DNA of 64,000 nucleotides from assembly GCA_047495785.1 (NCBI GenBank), contig JBLDXI010000013.1, positions 1,612,001-1,676,000 on the forward strand. Reading direction: 5' to 3'. The notes under the pieces are model-generated. The model had not been told where the DNA came from. It saw only the letters and a program-made list of their open reading frames with translations, and made no database searches. This DNA is from Lepidodermella squamata. Lineage: Eukaryota; Gastrotricha. The position numbers were made by a program, and so were the translations under genes. Shown piece by piece: positions 9,979 to 20,648 of this stretch (the stretch's first letter is position 1; every line of letters begins with the position of its first letter).

Positions 9979-11996
9979 TCAAACTCTAGCCTCGATAAAT
10001 GAAGTAGGTGATGGTGGGACGAAGCCCCCGTTGTTGTAGCTGGGTGGCCGGAATGAAGGTTCGACCGAGGCCGAGCGCGGTGTAACCGGTATAGCCCTTA
10101 ATAACGGCACGGGGTCTGTCGGCAATGGGGGTGGCGCCGATGACCGTTTTTCCAACAGAGAATCGTGATGCTTTCTCACGTTGTAGACATGTCCATCATC
10201 TGCAGAAATCTCCTTATTGAAGCTACTATTCCAGGTATTGTCCTTACTATTAGCCGGTTTGATGGGAATGAATAAATTGTTAGGCTGAGCATAAGAATGA
10301 TGGTCGTTATGTAGTGAAAAATTGGTCGCAGTAGCTACAGTCCTTGGACTGCCATCTTCCGACATGTTATCTGGCTTGGGTCGACGGAAAAAAATGTACC
10401 AAATCAGGATACCGACGAGAAGCAAGAAAAGTATGATTCCGAAAGCAAGTATGCCGCCAGTTTTCCAGTCTAACTTTTGCTCGCTAGTTAGTCCACCAGA
10501 GATGCTCACCTTAGCGTCATTATCATTTTGATTCGTGGAATCTTTCACCGCCCGCCATGACTTATGGTTCCAAACACACGCCAATTTTCTCTCGTCTTTC
10601 GCCAGGTCGTTAAGCAATGGGCACATGGTTGAATCGAAATTTTTATAAGCTTGCCGAACTTCCTCTCGCTGGTCCATTTCCAACGTGATCGACTGATATT
10701 GGAATTCGGAACGGCGCATGATTAGAGTGGCCGATTCGGGTCGTTCAGGGCAACTTATTGAGTACCCGCATTTGAAAGAGCAAGATCCATCTGGTTTGTT
10801 GATTATTAATCTCGAAACGTGTTGAGGCCTGTAATTCAATTTCAAGGCGAACTTATTCTCCAGTAATGTTCCCTTTCGATCAATGGGATGATACATCATG
10901 GTTTTGAACTCAATTGAGCAGTTCAAAGGCAGCTTTTGAACAATTGTATCCAGTGAGATGGCGTACGAATATGTCGTGCCATTCACCATGTTTCTCATCT
11001 TGAATGTTTCGATTTTGGTCGGTTTATACTTCGGCTCCCCGTCCATCACTGGTTTTACCGACTCCGCCATAAGTTTAGACAAAACATTCTGATCCACCTC
11101 AAATTTTGCACCTTCGCCAGCTGCGTTGTAGAATCCATTTCCGACATGGAATCTTAACAGCTGAACTCTGGAGTTTAATTGGTCAAAATTCAGATAAATA
11201 TTTGAAACCGTCGAATGACTCATTGGCTTCATCAGATTAAGGCTAAGGGCAAGAGAGCTTCGTAAATTGTCGAAATTAACGAAGCGTTTCTTGAAAGCTT
11301 CAATAATATTCTCCAGCTTTTCTGTTGAATTTGCCGTCAATAAAGACTGGGTCAGGTGACGAACGTCGAAAGTTTCGGTATCCTCGACAAGATCTCGTGG
11401 GCTCAGCCTCGGAAACCTCTTAACGGGTTCGGAAGCTACGTCGACCATTAAGATTGCGGGGTTAACTATTGGCACAGAAATTCGGTGTTTTCGAAGGTTT
11501 AATTGAAAAAAAGTCATGCCTTTGATGTAAACAGGATACGGTTTTCCTTCGCGGTAAGCTGGCATAGCCGGTGTTCTTATGCACTGAGCTGTGTAGTTAC
11601 CGGCGTGGGCGAAACTGGCTATCAAAAAAACGAATTGCCCTGTTCCTTCTTCGAACTTTAACTCGTCATCTTTCATCGACCTGAAAGGTTCAGAAAAATG
11701 AATTTGACATAAATAAAGTAAATAAAGTACCATTCCTTTGACTTTCCACCGATGAATGGAGTTTGAATTAGACGAAGCTGGTGAGGATCGCATTGGGGCT
11801 TGAACGTAAAGCGAAGTTGATTTGGCGCAGAGTCACCATAGCTGATGGAATTTGTGGTGAAGTTTGCCTCAAAATAAGGCTCTTTGTTAGCGCAAGACGG
11901 ATCTTCAGAATTAGCATCATGGGCGAATAAGTTAGCCGTGACCAGCAGAAACGTGACCAGCAATATTGGCGAGTTGGTCCTCATCACAGGCTGCAT
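9979..11996 (-). CDS. Ig-like transmembrane protein, array member D
   Basis: Exons 11996-11731, 11680-11520, 11465-9979; 637 residues. Signal peptide (PILLVTFLLVTANLFA), first Ig-like domain with LRFTFKPQC and FAHAGNYTAQC, central domain with FHVGNGFYNAAGEG and TTYSYAISLDTIV, third domain with CSFKCGYSISCP. The membrane span is about GILAFGIILFLLLVGILIWY, then a basic Pro-rich tail of about 140 residues. It is longer than its paralogues because of an insertion of about 80 residues after the first Ig-like domain. Intron 2 (11519-11466) needs a GC donor; splicing it restores IKVNPAIL, matching IKVLPKIL in gene B. The intron is 54 bases and open, so retention would simply add 18 residues. Confidence 0.8.
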
Positions 11997-12422
11997 AGCA
12001 TTTACATTACTTATTCTTTAAGCCCAGCCTTGTCGTTGGAATATGATAAAGCCAGGTGTTCAAATTCTTTCAATTTGAGCATCTGCTGCAGTTTTATGGC
12101 TCAATAAATCTCGTCGGAAATGTAAGCGCTCCCAGACATGATTAGAGCCTTATAAGCGAGTTGGAATTGGAATTCCATTTCAATGAAATCTAGCATAAAA
12201 AATATGCGTAAAAAAGACTTCAAAACGTCTGAGTTTTATTTCACCTGGCATATGATCGAATGATGCACAACGTAAAATTATAGCACTAAATTATTGCCGT
12301 CAAAGAATAAAATTGAAAAAACGCTGCTCACGAAAAATGACGTCGTAATAAATTCATAATAATAATATTTACAAATTTCGAACAAAAACATCAGCAGGTA
12401 GAAGAATTTTTCATGAGTTTTA
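11997..12422. other. intergenic region between genes E and D
   Basis: 426 bases, AT-rich. It contains the AATAAA signal of gene E (12235-12240, minus) and must hold the promoter or leader of gene D. Nothing else is recognised. Confidence 0.5.
12235..12240 (-). terminator. AATAAA poly(A) signal, Ig-like gene E
   Basis: TTTATT on the plus strand, about 185 bases beyond the stop codon of gene E; the longest 3' UTR in the array. Confidence 0.4.
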
Positions 12423-14264
12423 CTAGACGATTGCCTCGGCTCTGAACGATCGCTGTTGAGCCGGAGTGCGCGAAAACGCTTGGTTGTCGTAGAATCCTGA
12501 ATCGACGGGTGCGGCGCCGGCAGCTATCGGTTGCCGAGACCGCGGCGTGTTGTCAAAAGTTACTGTTCGATACTCGGACTAAAAATGAAAAAATATTCAT
12601 TTTTCAGGAAAAATTGTCTATTTTAGCACTTACAGCGAGTGGCTGATTAGTTGGATAAGTTGTATCATGGTCGCCAATGTATCCGCGGCCCGGGTCGTAA
12701 TAGCTGGAACCCGCCTGCGACATAGGTCGCTGCTGATAAGTTTCAACCATGCGCTGATCTTGCCGAGGAATATAATCTTGCTCAGCGCCTTGCTGGGCCG
12801 GTAAAACTTGCGGAAAAGACGACGCTGCGTAAGGCCCGTTGTCGCCATACACACCGTTTTTCGGCGGCGGGGCGTAGTTGACCTGTCTCACCGTTTCCAA
12901 TTCCTGAGTTGATGGTTTTTGATCCTCTTTATCCTCTCGCTTTTTCCTCGTTGCGACAATTACAATCACTCCGATAACAATGATAAGGAAGAAAACGCTC
13001 GCCAAAACGATGAGTAAAATCTGCCACCAGTCAAGCCAAAGCACGCCGCTGGTAACAGTGAGACCAGCTAGATCAACAACTTGGTCCATAGAAAAATACT
13101 GAATCTTAGTCCCGACCGAATTCGTAACTTCGCAAACCGCGAGTCCAGCCTTATTCTTCGCCATTGTAATCATCAATTGGCAAGTTTCGTAGGTGATCCC
13201 ACTAACAGTTACACTATTCTTGCGGGATGTCGTTAAAGTCTCTTCGCCCAGTGATTTGTTCTGGGCGTCCAGCAGGGTTAGCTTCAACACAACATCTCGA
13301 TAAGGACACGCTGAGTTGACCTCGCACGTGACGGCGCACTTTCCAGCTGAACTAGACGCTGTAACTTTCAACTCTTGGGCTTTATAGTTCAAGTCCAACA
13401 AAACATTCGCCTCTTGCCATAAATCTGTCGCTCCTTCAATCGCCGCTCGTGCTGTTAAATTTGCGACGCATTTAGGTTCAGTTGCCTGGCTCCACTTGGC
13501 CGCGTCCAAATTATAAGCGTAGACAAGTCCGTTCGGATAGGTTGGCTCGCGCGTAATCACGACTCTCGCCGAAATCGTGTCGAGTGTAACAAAACTAGTA
13601 TCGCCTCGTAGGGTTAAATCGCCGGTTTTACCTGCCGCACTTTTTCCGAGACCGACATCGAACAATAGGTTGGTAATGCTAGAATCGTCGAAGAAGGCGT
13701 CGAACTGGTAAAAGCTATGGTAGCCATCGGATGAATTCGAAGAAGCTTTCAACGTCGAACCTTTAACCCGCACGTTTAAAATCTGTGCCGCGACTTGAAA
13801 AAAGTAAAATTTTAATGTTCAAATATGTTGCTATTTGAATAAAAATTACCAGGTACTGCAAGCTTGTATTCCTCGTAAACATAGTTCGGTGACGCGAGGC
13901 AATTAACGACGAATCCACCAGCCGCTGAGTAATCAATTGCATCAATTTTTATAGCTGATGCATTGGGCCGGGTGTAATACAACGCCTGGTTAGCACTTGT
14001 GCTTTGCCTGTGATGAAATTTTATAACGGTGATTTTTGACTCACTCGAAAATGTTTACCAAAACTTTTGTCCACTGCTGCTTGTTGAGAACATGACTAGA
14101 TCATTAGATAGAGAGCATGGAGGGTCGAGTGTGAAAACGAGTTCCGATTTGGCATCGTATCGCAAAAATGTTGGCGTTAAGGTGGCTACTAACCGCTGAC
14201 AGGTGACACAAGGGATAGTCCCTAGAATGAAGATGACGATAGCCACCAACTGCCCGCGGACCAT
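12423..14264 (-). CDS. Ig-like transmembrane protein, array member E
   Basis: First gene of the array in transcription order. Exons 14264-14059, 14007-13850, 13793-12634, 12578-12423; 559 residues. I chose the ATG at 14264 because it opens a good signal peptide (MVRGQLVAIVIFILGTIPC); the frame upstream has only a GTG. First Ig-like domain with FTLDPPC and AGGFVVNC; central domain with FDVGLGKSAAGKTG; third domain with CAVTCEVNSACP and CEVTNSVGTK. Membrane span about WWQILLIVLASVFFLIIVIG, then a Tyr/Pro-rich tail. A last 52-codon exon not found in B, C or D adds SEYRTV (ITIM-like), formed right after the junction QPLA|SEYR. An open alternative end inside the last intron gives a tail without it. 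Confidence 0.82.
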
Positions 14265-14996
14265 TTTTTCCTGGTGCCACACTTTCTAATGCAAAGCTAC
14301 GGCTATGAAAATCGCCCCGTTACTGTGAAAGAGTTATGCGGGGCGGGAATTTCGGAGTTTCAGATGCTAATAATTGATGAATTAATCAGTGTTGTTGAAA
14401 CCGTATAGCTAGGTATTTGATACGGCCTGGTTCTAGCGTGCTATTATTTGTTTTATAGTGAACAATTCGCTAAGAAAATGCGGGGACAAGAGCGGCGGAC
14501 CGCGCCTTATCGCAGGCAAGCCAAGGCGTTGGTTCTCTTGTAATTACGGTGGGCGTCTCTGTTTCGCGTGTTACCATGTGTGCGCGAGCATTTGTTTACA
14601 AAAAAGATAACAAAACGACTCTAACGCGATTTGTTTTCAATGAAATGTCTCGCCATATATAACCCACGATAAATAATAACAAAATACATTACGGTCATTT
14701 CTATTCAAAAAACTTTCGCAACTTTTCAGCCACACGTTTTATTCGTGGTCGATAAATAGCGATAATACTGGTCTTTCTTTTCTCAACAAATCGTGAAAAA
14801 TTGTGCAAATAAAATTGCATTATCAATTATGAGGTAAAACAATTCGATTTTAAATAATAAAGCGATAATATCACAATATTACGAGACTCGTAATAAAAAC
14901 GGCACAACTGAGCAGGCACATCACAGTGATACAATATGAAATAGTAAAAATTATTGTTTTCTGCCAAAATGTTACTCAAAAAGAGACTTTGAGCTT
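14265..14996. other. intergenic region upstream of the Ig-like array
   Basis: About 730 bases between the array and the coiled-coil gene, the largest gap in the same-strand run from 18.3 to 3.5 kb, and so the likeliest promoter of the array. AT-rich; no TATA box or repeat stands out. Confidence 0.4.
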
Positions 14997-16150
14997 TTAC
15001 GAGTCACATTCCCCAGTGAAGCAGTGCATTCCATGAACTGTAATCGACATCAGTTTCTCCAAACCCCTCGTACATTCTAGAAAAAATCAATTAAATCACG
15101 ATTTTTAGGATGGATTAATCAACTCACCGATCCAGTTATTTCGCAAACTGCACCTGCATTTATCCGGGTTCGTTTCCCACCACTCGGTCACACATGGGCA
15201 TAAAGAAGGCAACTTGAGCAATTGGCGCCCAACTTCAGGCGAAATATTGACCAGCCCAAATGGATGCTCAGGGTCATAAGGAACCGCCATGACAGCAGAA
15301 CTTGGAATGCCAACGGCTCGAATTAACCTGGTCGCTATCAATCGTTTCAATTCAGTAGCATATCTGTGGATTATATTCATGAAAAAAATCGATGAAATTG
15401 CTTAAAAAGTCATCAACATACATTCGAGATTCCTTTTCTAAGATTTCGTGTTCCACTTGTTTGAAATGAGCGGCTCTTTCGCGTTCAATCATAGTTTTTT
15501 CCTCCAATTCAGCTATTTCTTCCTGCCGACGCCTGATTTCGTCAAGCCGCTGCTTTCTTTCGGTCTCCTCGCGCCAAAGACGGGCTTGAACGCGACTGTG
15601 ATGCGCAGACGAGGCTCGAATTTCCTTCAATCGCTCGGCTTGTTTTTCTTCCTCACTCAACGGCTTGAAAGGATCTCGCGGTAATCGAGGGATTGTGCAA
15701 GTTGGCGTAACAGAATGAGCAGGAGGCAATCTGTCCAAAAACGCCAGCTCAGGAGATAGCGATCGAGACCTGGTTGACTGTAACCGGCTTTCAGTCGCAC
15801 GCTAAATCAAATTTGAGTAATGCGTGATTTGAATTTTTGATAGAATATCAAATTACCGAAAAAACAGATGGAGCAGGTTGCGAGGGTGGTTCGGCCAGGT
15901 CGCAATCACGAATTCGCTCTCCCTTCATTTTGCGAATTCTATCAACGACTTGAGCATGGAATTCGTTAACTTTCCTGAGTTTCTCGCGGCATGCTCTTCG
16001 ATTTTCTTCTTCGATTCGCCGACATCTGTCCGGGTCGTTAACAACCGGGTACATTGGGCTAGGCTGTTCCATCCACGCTTTAGCCGGGTACGGCGAACGA
16101 CTGCGTCTCATCAAATTGCAACGCGGACCCAGATTTTCCGTCAAATTCAT
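14997..16150 (-). CDS. charged coiled-coil protein, unrecognised
   Basis: Exons 16150-15857, 15801-15422, 15363-15128, 15076-14997 give 329 residues; all junction phases agree (0, 2, 1). The start is the first ATG in frame (16150); upstream codons are only TTG-type. Residues about 40-75 and 140-235 are rich in Arg, Glu, Lys and Gln with heptad-like spacing (RQEEIAELEEKTMIERERAA), predicting a long coiled coil. The C-terminal third is globular with a Cys/Trp patch (CPCVTEWWETNPDKCRCSL). No signal peptide or membrane segment. I do not recognise the family; a cytoskeletal or structural role is only a guess from composition. The stop of prefoldin 2 lies 275 bases upstream on the same strand. Confidence 0.7.
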
Positions 16151-16424
16151 GTTGTGCGGCAGAAGAATCAAAATAAAGAAGAATCAACTAAAATTATATA
16201 GAAAAAGATAGTTTCAATTATACGTTCTTTCACTCAAAAATTGCATGAGCAGTTGGCGCAGCCGTTCGAAAAAAAACAAACATGATCAATTGGTTTTTCG
16301 TGTACATATATTTATATAGATATATATAGCAGATATCAGTGGGGTGAACACAGTAAGAGACGATCATCATGGCTTTTGTGCTAATTGTTCAGACGAGGCT
16401 ATAATCTCTTGGCAAGTTTTGCGG

Positions 16425-16909
16425 CTAATCAACGGCGAGGAGGCCAGGCCCAGACGCGCGATCACCGCCTTTCGTCTTCTTCTCGTCGCCAGATTTCTCA
16501 CCACCGGCAGACTCATTACCAGTCATGATTTTCACGCCATGCTTTTGGCGATATTCCAGTAGCTGCGTACCAACCTCTTTCACTTGATTTTCAAGGTTCG
16601 CTGTGAGTTTTGTCAGCTAAATCACAAAACTTGAAATGATGAATCCAATAACGAGTGAAGACTTACTTGCTCGATGTTGTGCTCGAGAGATGGAATGACT
16701 TCTCCAGCCTTCTTTTCGAACAAAACGCCACCAATCATCTGGAACGCACGTCGCTCCTTATCGACGCCTTTCAAAGTTTCAAGAATCAGTTCGTATTCAC
16801 GCCGCTCAACTTCGAGCTCTGACATCTTGTTGGCGATAGCCTGCTGCTTCTGACGCAATTCATTGAAACCTGCAACAATCTGCTCTTGTGTCTTCTTAGC
16901 CGATGCCAT
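16425..16909 (-). CDS. PFDN2: prefoldin subunit 2
   Basis: Exons 16909-16667 and 16616-16425, 144 residues. Beta-type subunit of the hexameric prefoldin chaperone, which passes nascent actin and tubulin to the cytosolic chaperonin. The family pattern is clear: QIVAGFNELRQKQQAIANK in the first helix, LETLKGVDKERRAFQMIGG at the beta hairpins, and FEKKAGEVIPSLEHN leading into the second helix (LTKLTANLENQVKEVG). Length fits the family. The low-complexity C-terminal tail (Gly/Lys/Glu) is typical. The ATG at 16909 was chosen because it begins the conserved part; an AG (ttgtatctag) sits 22 bases before it. Confidence 0.93.
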
Positions 16910-17121
16910 GATGAACAACGGGTTTAATGGACTAGATACAACACTAAAACACAATGTTGAATAGCAAAATATTTTAACTTTGTTGATCAGCTCAAAAAAA
17001 TCGTCCATTTTTATCAGTGAGATAAACAGCACTATCAAGGGGAAATATTACTCTTCGTAATAAAAATAAGAGGTGTTCAACAAAGCAAGACGATTTGAAA
17101 TAAAATAGTTATTCGATTTCG

Positions 17122-18333
17122 TTATGAGGGTATAGATTTGCTGCTTTGTTTACCAGCGTCACGGGTAGCTAGGACATGTTGAAGGAAGTATTCACCGGCA
17201 CGGTATGAAGAACGAACGAGAGGGCCGCTAGCGGTGTAGAGGAAGCCCAGTTGCTTGCCAATTGTTTCCCAATAGGCGAATTTTTCGGGAGTGACGTATT
17301 CTTTAACTTTCAAATGACGCTTCGTTGGTTGCATGTATTGACCGAGAGTGACGCAGTCCACACCAATTTTTCGTAGGTCTTTCATCGCTTGTAAAATTTC
17401 ATCGTCCGTTTCACCAAGACCAAGCATCAAGCTAGATTTTGTAATCAGTGATGACTTGATTTCTTTGGCACGATTAAGTATGGAGAGAGATTGCAAATAT
17501 CCAGCTCTATGATCTCGGACTTCACCTTGAAGTCTCTCGACAGTTTCAAGATTGTGAGCAAATACATCCAGACCACTAAGAATAACCTTGTCAGCAAGAG
17601 AGAAATCTCCCCTGAAATCACCCGTCAGACATTCAACAAAGATAGATGGCTTTTTCTGTTTAATCAGCTTCACCGTTTCTGCGAAGTGAGCTGAGCCGAA
17701 ATCTGCAAGATCATCTCGGTCTACGCAGGTAATAACAATATAACCAACACCCCAAGATGCGATCGCGTCAGCTGTATGTTCCGGTTCCTTTGGGTCTGGA
17801 GGTGGAGGAGACTTCGACGTCTTGACTGAACAGAATTTGCATCCTCTTGTACAAGTATCACCTGTAAGACAGATTTTATTACCAAAACATGAATGTTAAG
17901 TTATTTTACCAAGAATCATAATAGTAGCTGTTGATAGATGGTCATCTCCACCGTTCCAACAAGTGTCAATGTTAGGACACTTCGCTTCCTCGCAAACAGT
18001 CGACAATTTTAACCCACGAAGCTGACTCTTTAATTTCGAAAAATTCTTGCCAACTGGTATTTCAGTTTTCAGCCAAGGTGGAAGCCTTAATCGCTTTGCA
18101 CCCGTTGATGTTGTTAAAAGTGTGTTGGCAGCCTCTTCCGCCTCAGTATCACGCGGCTCAAACGTTCCTTTGACAAAATCTTTGAAGTCCGGGCCATTTT
18201 TCAACTTTTCTCGCAATGATGAGAGTGAAGCATGATCTTCCCTGACACCACGCAATAGAATGCCCGAGCGATGCAAAGAATAACGGGTGAGAAATTTCGT
18301 AGCTGGATATGATAAAGATAACGGCAATGTCAT
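17122..18333 (-). CDS. LIAS: lipoyl synthase, mitochondrial
   Basis: Exons 18333-17910 and 17861-17122, 387 residues. Radical SAM enzyme that inserts two sulfurs into protein-bound octanoyl chains to make the lipoyl cofactor of pyruvate and 2-oxoglutarate dehydrogenases and the glycine cleavage system. Both iron-sulfur clusters are visible: the auxiliary CX4CX5C motif ([12 protein letters not shown]) and the radical SAM CX3CX2C motif (CTRGCKFC), the latter just after the intron. The C-terminal RSSYRAGE supplies the unusual serine ligand. The basic, Ser/Arg-rich N-terminus fits a mitochondrial targeting peptide. Length is normal for animal LIAS. Prefoldin 2 starts 213 bases downstream on the same strand. 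Confidence 0.96.
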
Positions 18334-19478
18334 TATGCAACACGAAAATCAAAATCTATATGAGAATAGAGACACTTTAGATTACACAGAAAAAACTACT
18401 TACTTTTGACATGGGATAAATGAATAGCCTCCCTTGAATGTTAGGTATAAGTGGATGCTATAAATGGTGGTTATCGGAGTGTGATAAACAAGGGTCAGGA
18501 ATACTAGGGAGTTGATAGGGTAGGGTACTGACAGCCAGGCGCCGCCACGAGTCAACGACATGGCCATACGTTCAGCGTAGTGGTTAGCCCGACAAGCATC
18601 CGAGAGCACTGTACTGGCTGCACAGCCCTTTTGCTGAACGTCCCTAACAGGGCCTGTCTGAGAATGACGAAAAACGATTTATAAGTTTGTTCCTCTGAGC
18701 ATTCCGACCATCTGAGTATGGCCACCCACGTCTACGTCCTTTGATCTACTCTGACTCAAAAGCGGCAATTTACCGATAAATGCATGGTATCAAGGTCAAC
18801 ATACTACTTCCTTGCACTATAAACCTACGAAACTAGAGTTTAGTTCTAGCAATACACGACGAAACAGATCAGTAACCCACCAAGATAGTACTGATGTCAG
18901 TGCAGTTTTTAGATCAAATACGCATGATAAAAGGGGATATCTCCATGGTCCTAAGTTAAACAGCAGTCTTAATGCGCATTTTTGTACCGACAGCGGGTTT
19001 CAGCTTCGACGAAATTACGACAAGCCATTCCAAAAGTGGTTCAAAATCCGAGAAAACCGGCTTTCGACGCTCTCTCTCTCATCCAAAACCCTTAAAAAAT
19101 TAGTGCGCGCGCATAAATAGAACGTTTTTCACATATTAATTGTTTTTATAAATTATTACATTTTTTATTATAATAAATACTGAATTCCAATATTTACTAA
19201 ATGTAACGATGAATCACGTGACCTTCTGTCACGTTGCCAATAAAGTGGATCTGCCAACCCTCCGATCCGTATTATGCCATCGTTTCCAGAATCGATGCGT
19301 TTCGCTGTTTCGTCATAGCGTTGTGTTACTGATCTGCCAGTTGCCATCATCGCATTTTAAATGCGTTCTGAAATAACTAATTGTCTCTGTTTGGTGTTGC
19401 TTTTAAGGACAGCTTTTCGATTCTAGTCTTCGCCATTTAATTGTTTATTTGTGTTGTCAATTCTATCGTCGAAAATAA
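18334..19478. promoter_or_regulatory. divergent intergenic region, LIAS / RPB8
   Basis: About 1.1 kb between two divergent housekeeping genes. It contains a CACGTG E-box (19216-19221) and a short degenerate tRNA/SINE-like stretch near 18560-18600. A 60-codon minus-strand ATG frame (19350-19168) has no further support. No TATA box seen. Confidence 0.4.
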
Positions 19479-20573
19479 ATGGCTGGAGTGCTTTTCGAAG
19501 ACATTTTTGATATTAAGGACATTGATCCAGATGGCAAGAAGTTTGAGCGAGGTTTGCGGAGGAAATTTACGCTTAATTTAGCTTCATTTGATTTTAAATT
19601 TATTTCTCAGTTTCGAGGTTGTTCTGTGACAGTGAATCCTTCAAGATGGACCTGATTCTGGACATCAACACTCAAATTTACCCGGTGAAGCTCAGTAAGT
19701 TCATTTCAAAGCTATGAATTATTTCTATACTTGATTGCGTACTTCAACTTAGCTATTTTCTTTCTAATAATCGTGTATAGGGGATCCCTCTTATCTGGTT
19801 CAATTTTTTGGGTCATTTTTCAATTCAAGAATTCCTAGAGCCCGAAACTTAATACGCTGTAATAATTTTACTTCTAAACTGAGGCTTATTAGGTGTTGAC
19901 GCACATTTCTCGTCAGTCTGTGTGTTTTATTATCACTATCAGCTGTTGATTGCTTCATTGAACAGTCGACATGGTTGCTGCTGATGATTAATGCCGGTGT
20001 CTATTCATGTTATTTTATTCATCTTTAGGTGACAAGTTCCGCATAATGCTATGCACAACCTTGTACGAAGATGGAACGATCGACGAAGGTGACTACCAAC
20101 CACTTTCGAATAGGCCTTCGCGTGCAGATAACTTCGATTACGTCATGTACGGCAAAATTTACCGAATCGATACCGATGACAGCTCAGCTGATCACCATCG
20201 CTTGTATGCAGTAACAGCTTCGAATTTCACTGATTATTCTTTTTCTCACTGTCGATTGTCACAATTTTATTTCAGCCAAGTTCAGATATTAGTGGTGGCA
20301 GTGTGGTTAGCTGGTTGTGTGCACCCCTTAATTGCGCATCCACAACCTTTAATCGCACAGCCGGAACTAATTCTGATTTCGACGGGAGTACTTCTCTAAT
20401 ATTGCGCATGGCTAAATTTTGTTTTTAATCATAATCACCACCGTTTGCATTTCAGGTCCGTTTACGCTTCCTACGGCGGTTTGCTCATGCGTCTTCAAGG
20501 CGATGCCAAGTCTTTGAACCAATTCGAACTTGATATGCGAGTCTATTTGCTCATGAAAAAGCTCAGATTTTGA
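19479..20573 (+). CDS. POLR2H: RNA polymerases I, II and III subunit RPB8
   Basis: Exons 19479-19551, 19611-19694, 20029-20203, 20456-20573; 149 residues, the family's normal length. RPB8 is a small OB-fold-like subunit shared by all three nuclear RNA polymerases. Diagnostic sequence: [20 protein letters not shown] at the start, [47 protein letters not shown] and the C-terminal [14 protein letters not shown] ... [10 protein letters not shown]. The first intron is 59 bases, but introns 2 (334) and 3 (252) are much longer than neighbours' introns; intron 3 contains a miR-34 hairpin. Confidence 0.97.
20288..20371 (+). ncRNA. mir-34: microRNA precursor mir-34, in RPB8 intron 3
   Basis: The 5p arm at 20296-20319 begins TGGCAGTGTGGTTAGCTGG and continues TTGTG; all 24 bases equal the canonical miR-34-5p of Drosophila as I know it. 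The following sequence folds back: GGTTGTG (20313-20319) pairs with CACAACC (20341-20347), and GCAC/CAG positions of the 3' arm pair with GTGTG and CGG of the 5' arm. Outer ATTAGT (20288-20293) pairs with ACTAAT (20366-20371), with two small internal loops, as expected for Drosha and Dicer substrates. The terminal loop is 20320-20340. It is sense to RPB8, so it probably derives from the host intron. miR-34 is linked in other animals to stress, ageing and developmental robustness; its role here is inference. Confidence 0.95.
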
Positions 20574-20642
20574 TTTTTTTCTTTTTTTTGACCGATTTTC
20601 CTCGGTGAGGCAATGAGGGAAGGTTTTACGCTGATGTTTCAC

Positions 20643-20648
20643 AATAAA
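20643..20648 (+). terminator. AATAAA poly(A) signal, RPB8
   Basis: Canonical AATAAA 69 bases after the RPB8 stop codon. Confidence 0.6.

Noticed and set aside
14763-14785. miR-8/200 seed (TAATACTG)
   Set aside because: Similarity stops after the seed and no hairpin forms.
18528-18610. tRNA or tRNA-derived SINE (GTAGTGGTTAGCCCGACAAG)
   Set aside because: It resembles an A box only; no B box or cloverleaf can be drawn. Similar weak A-box-like sequence occurs near 40.32 kb on the minus strand.
19168-19350. 60-codon minus-strand ATG frame upstream of RPB8
   Set aside because: Composition is plausible and a GTAAAT donor is present, but no in-frame downstream exon could be joined.
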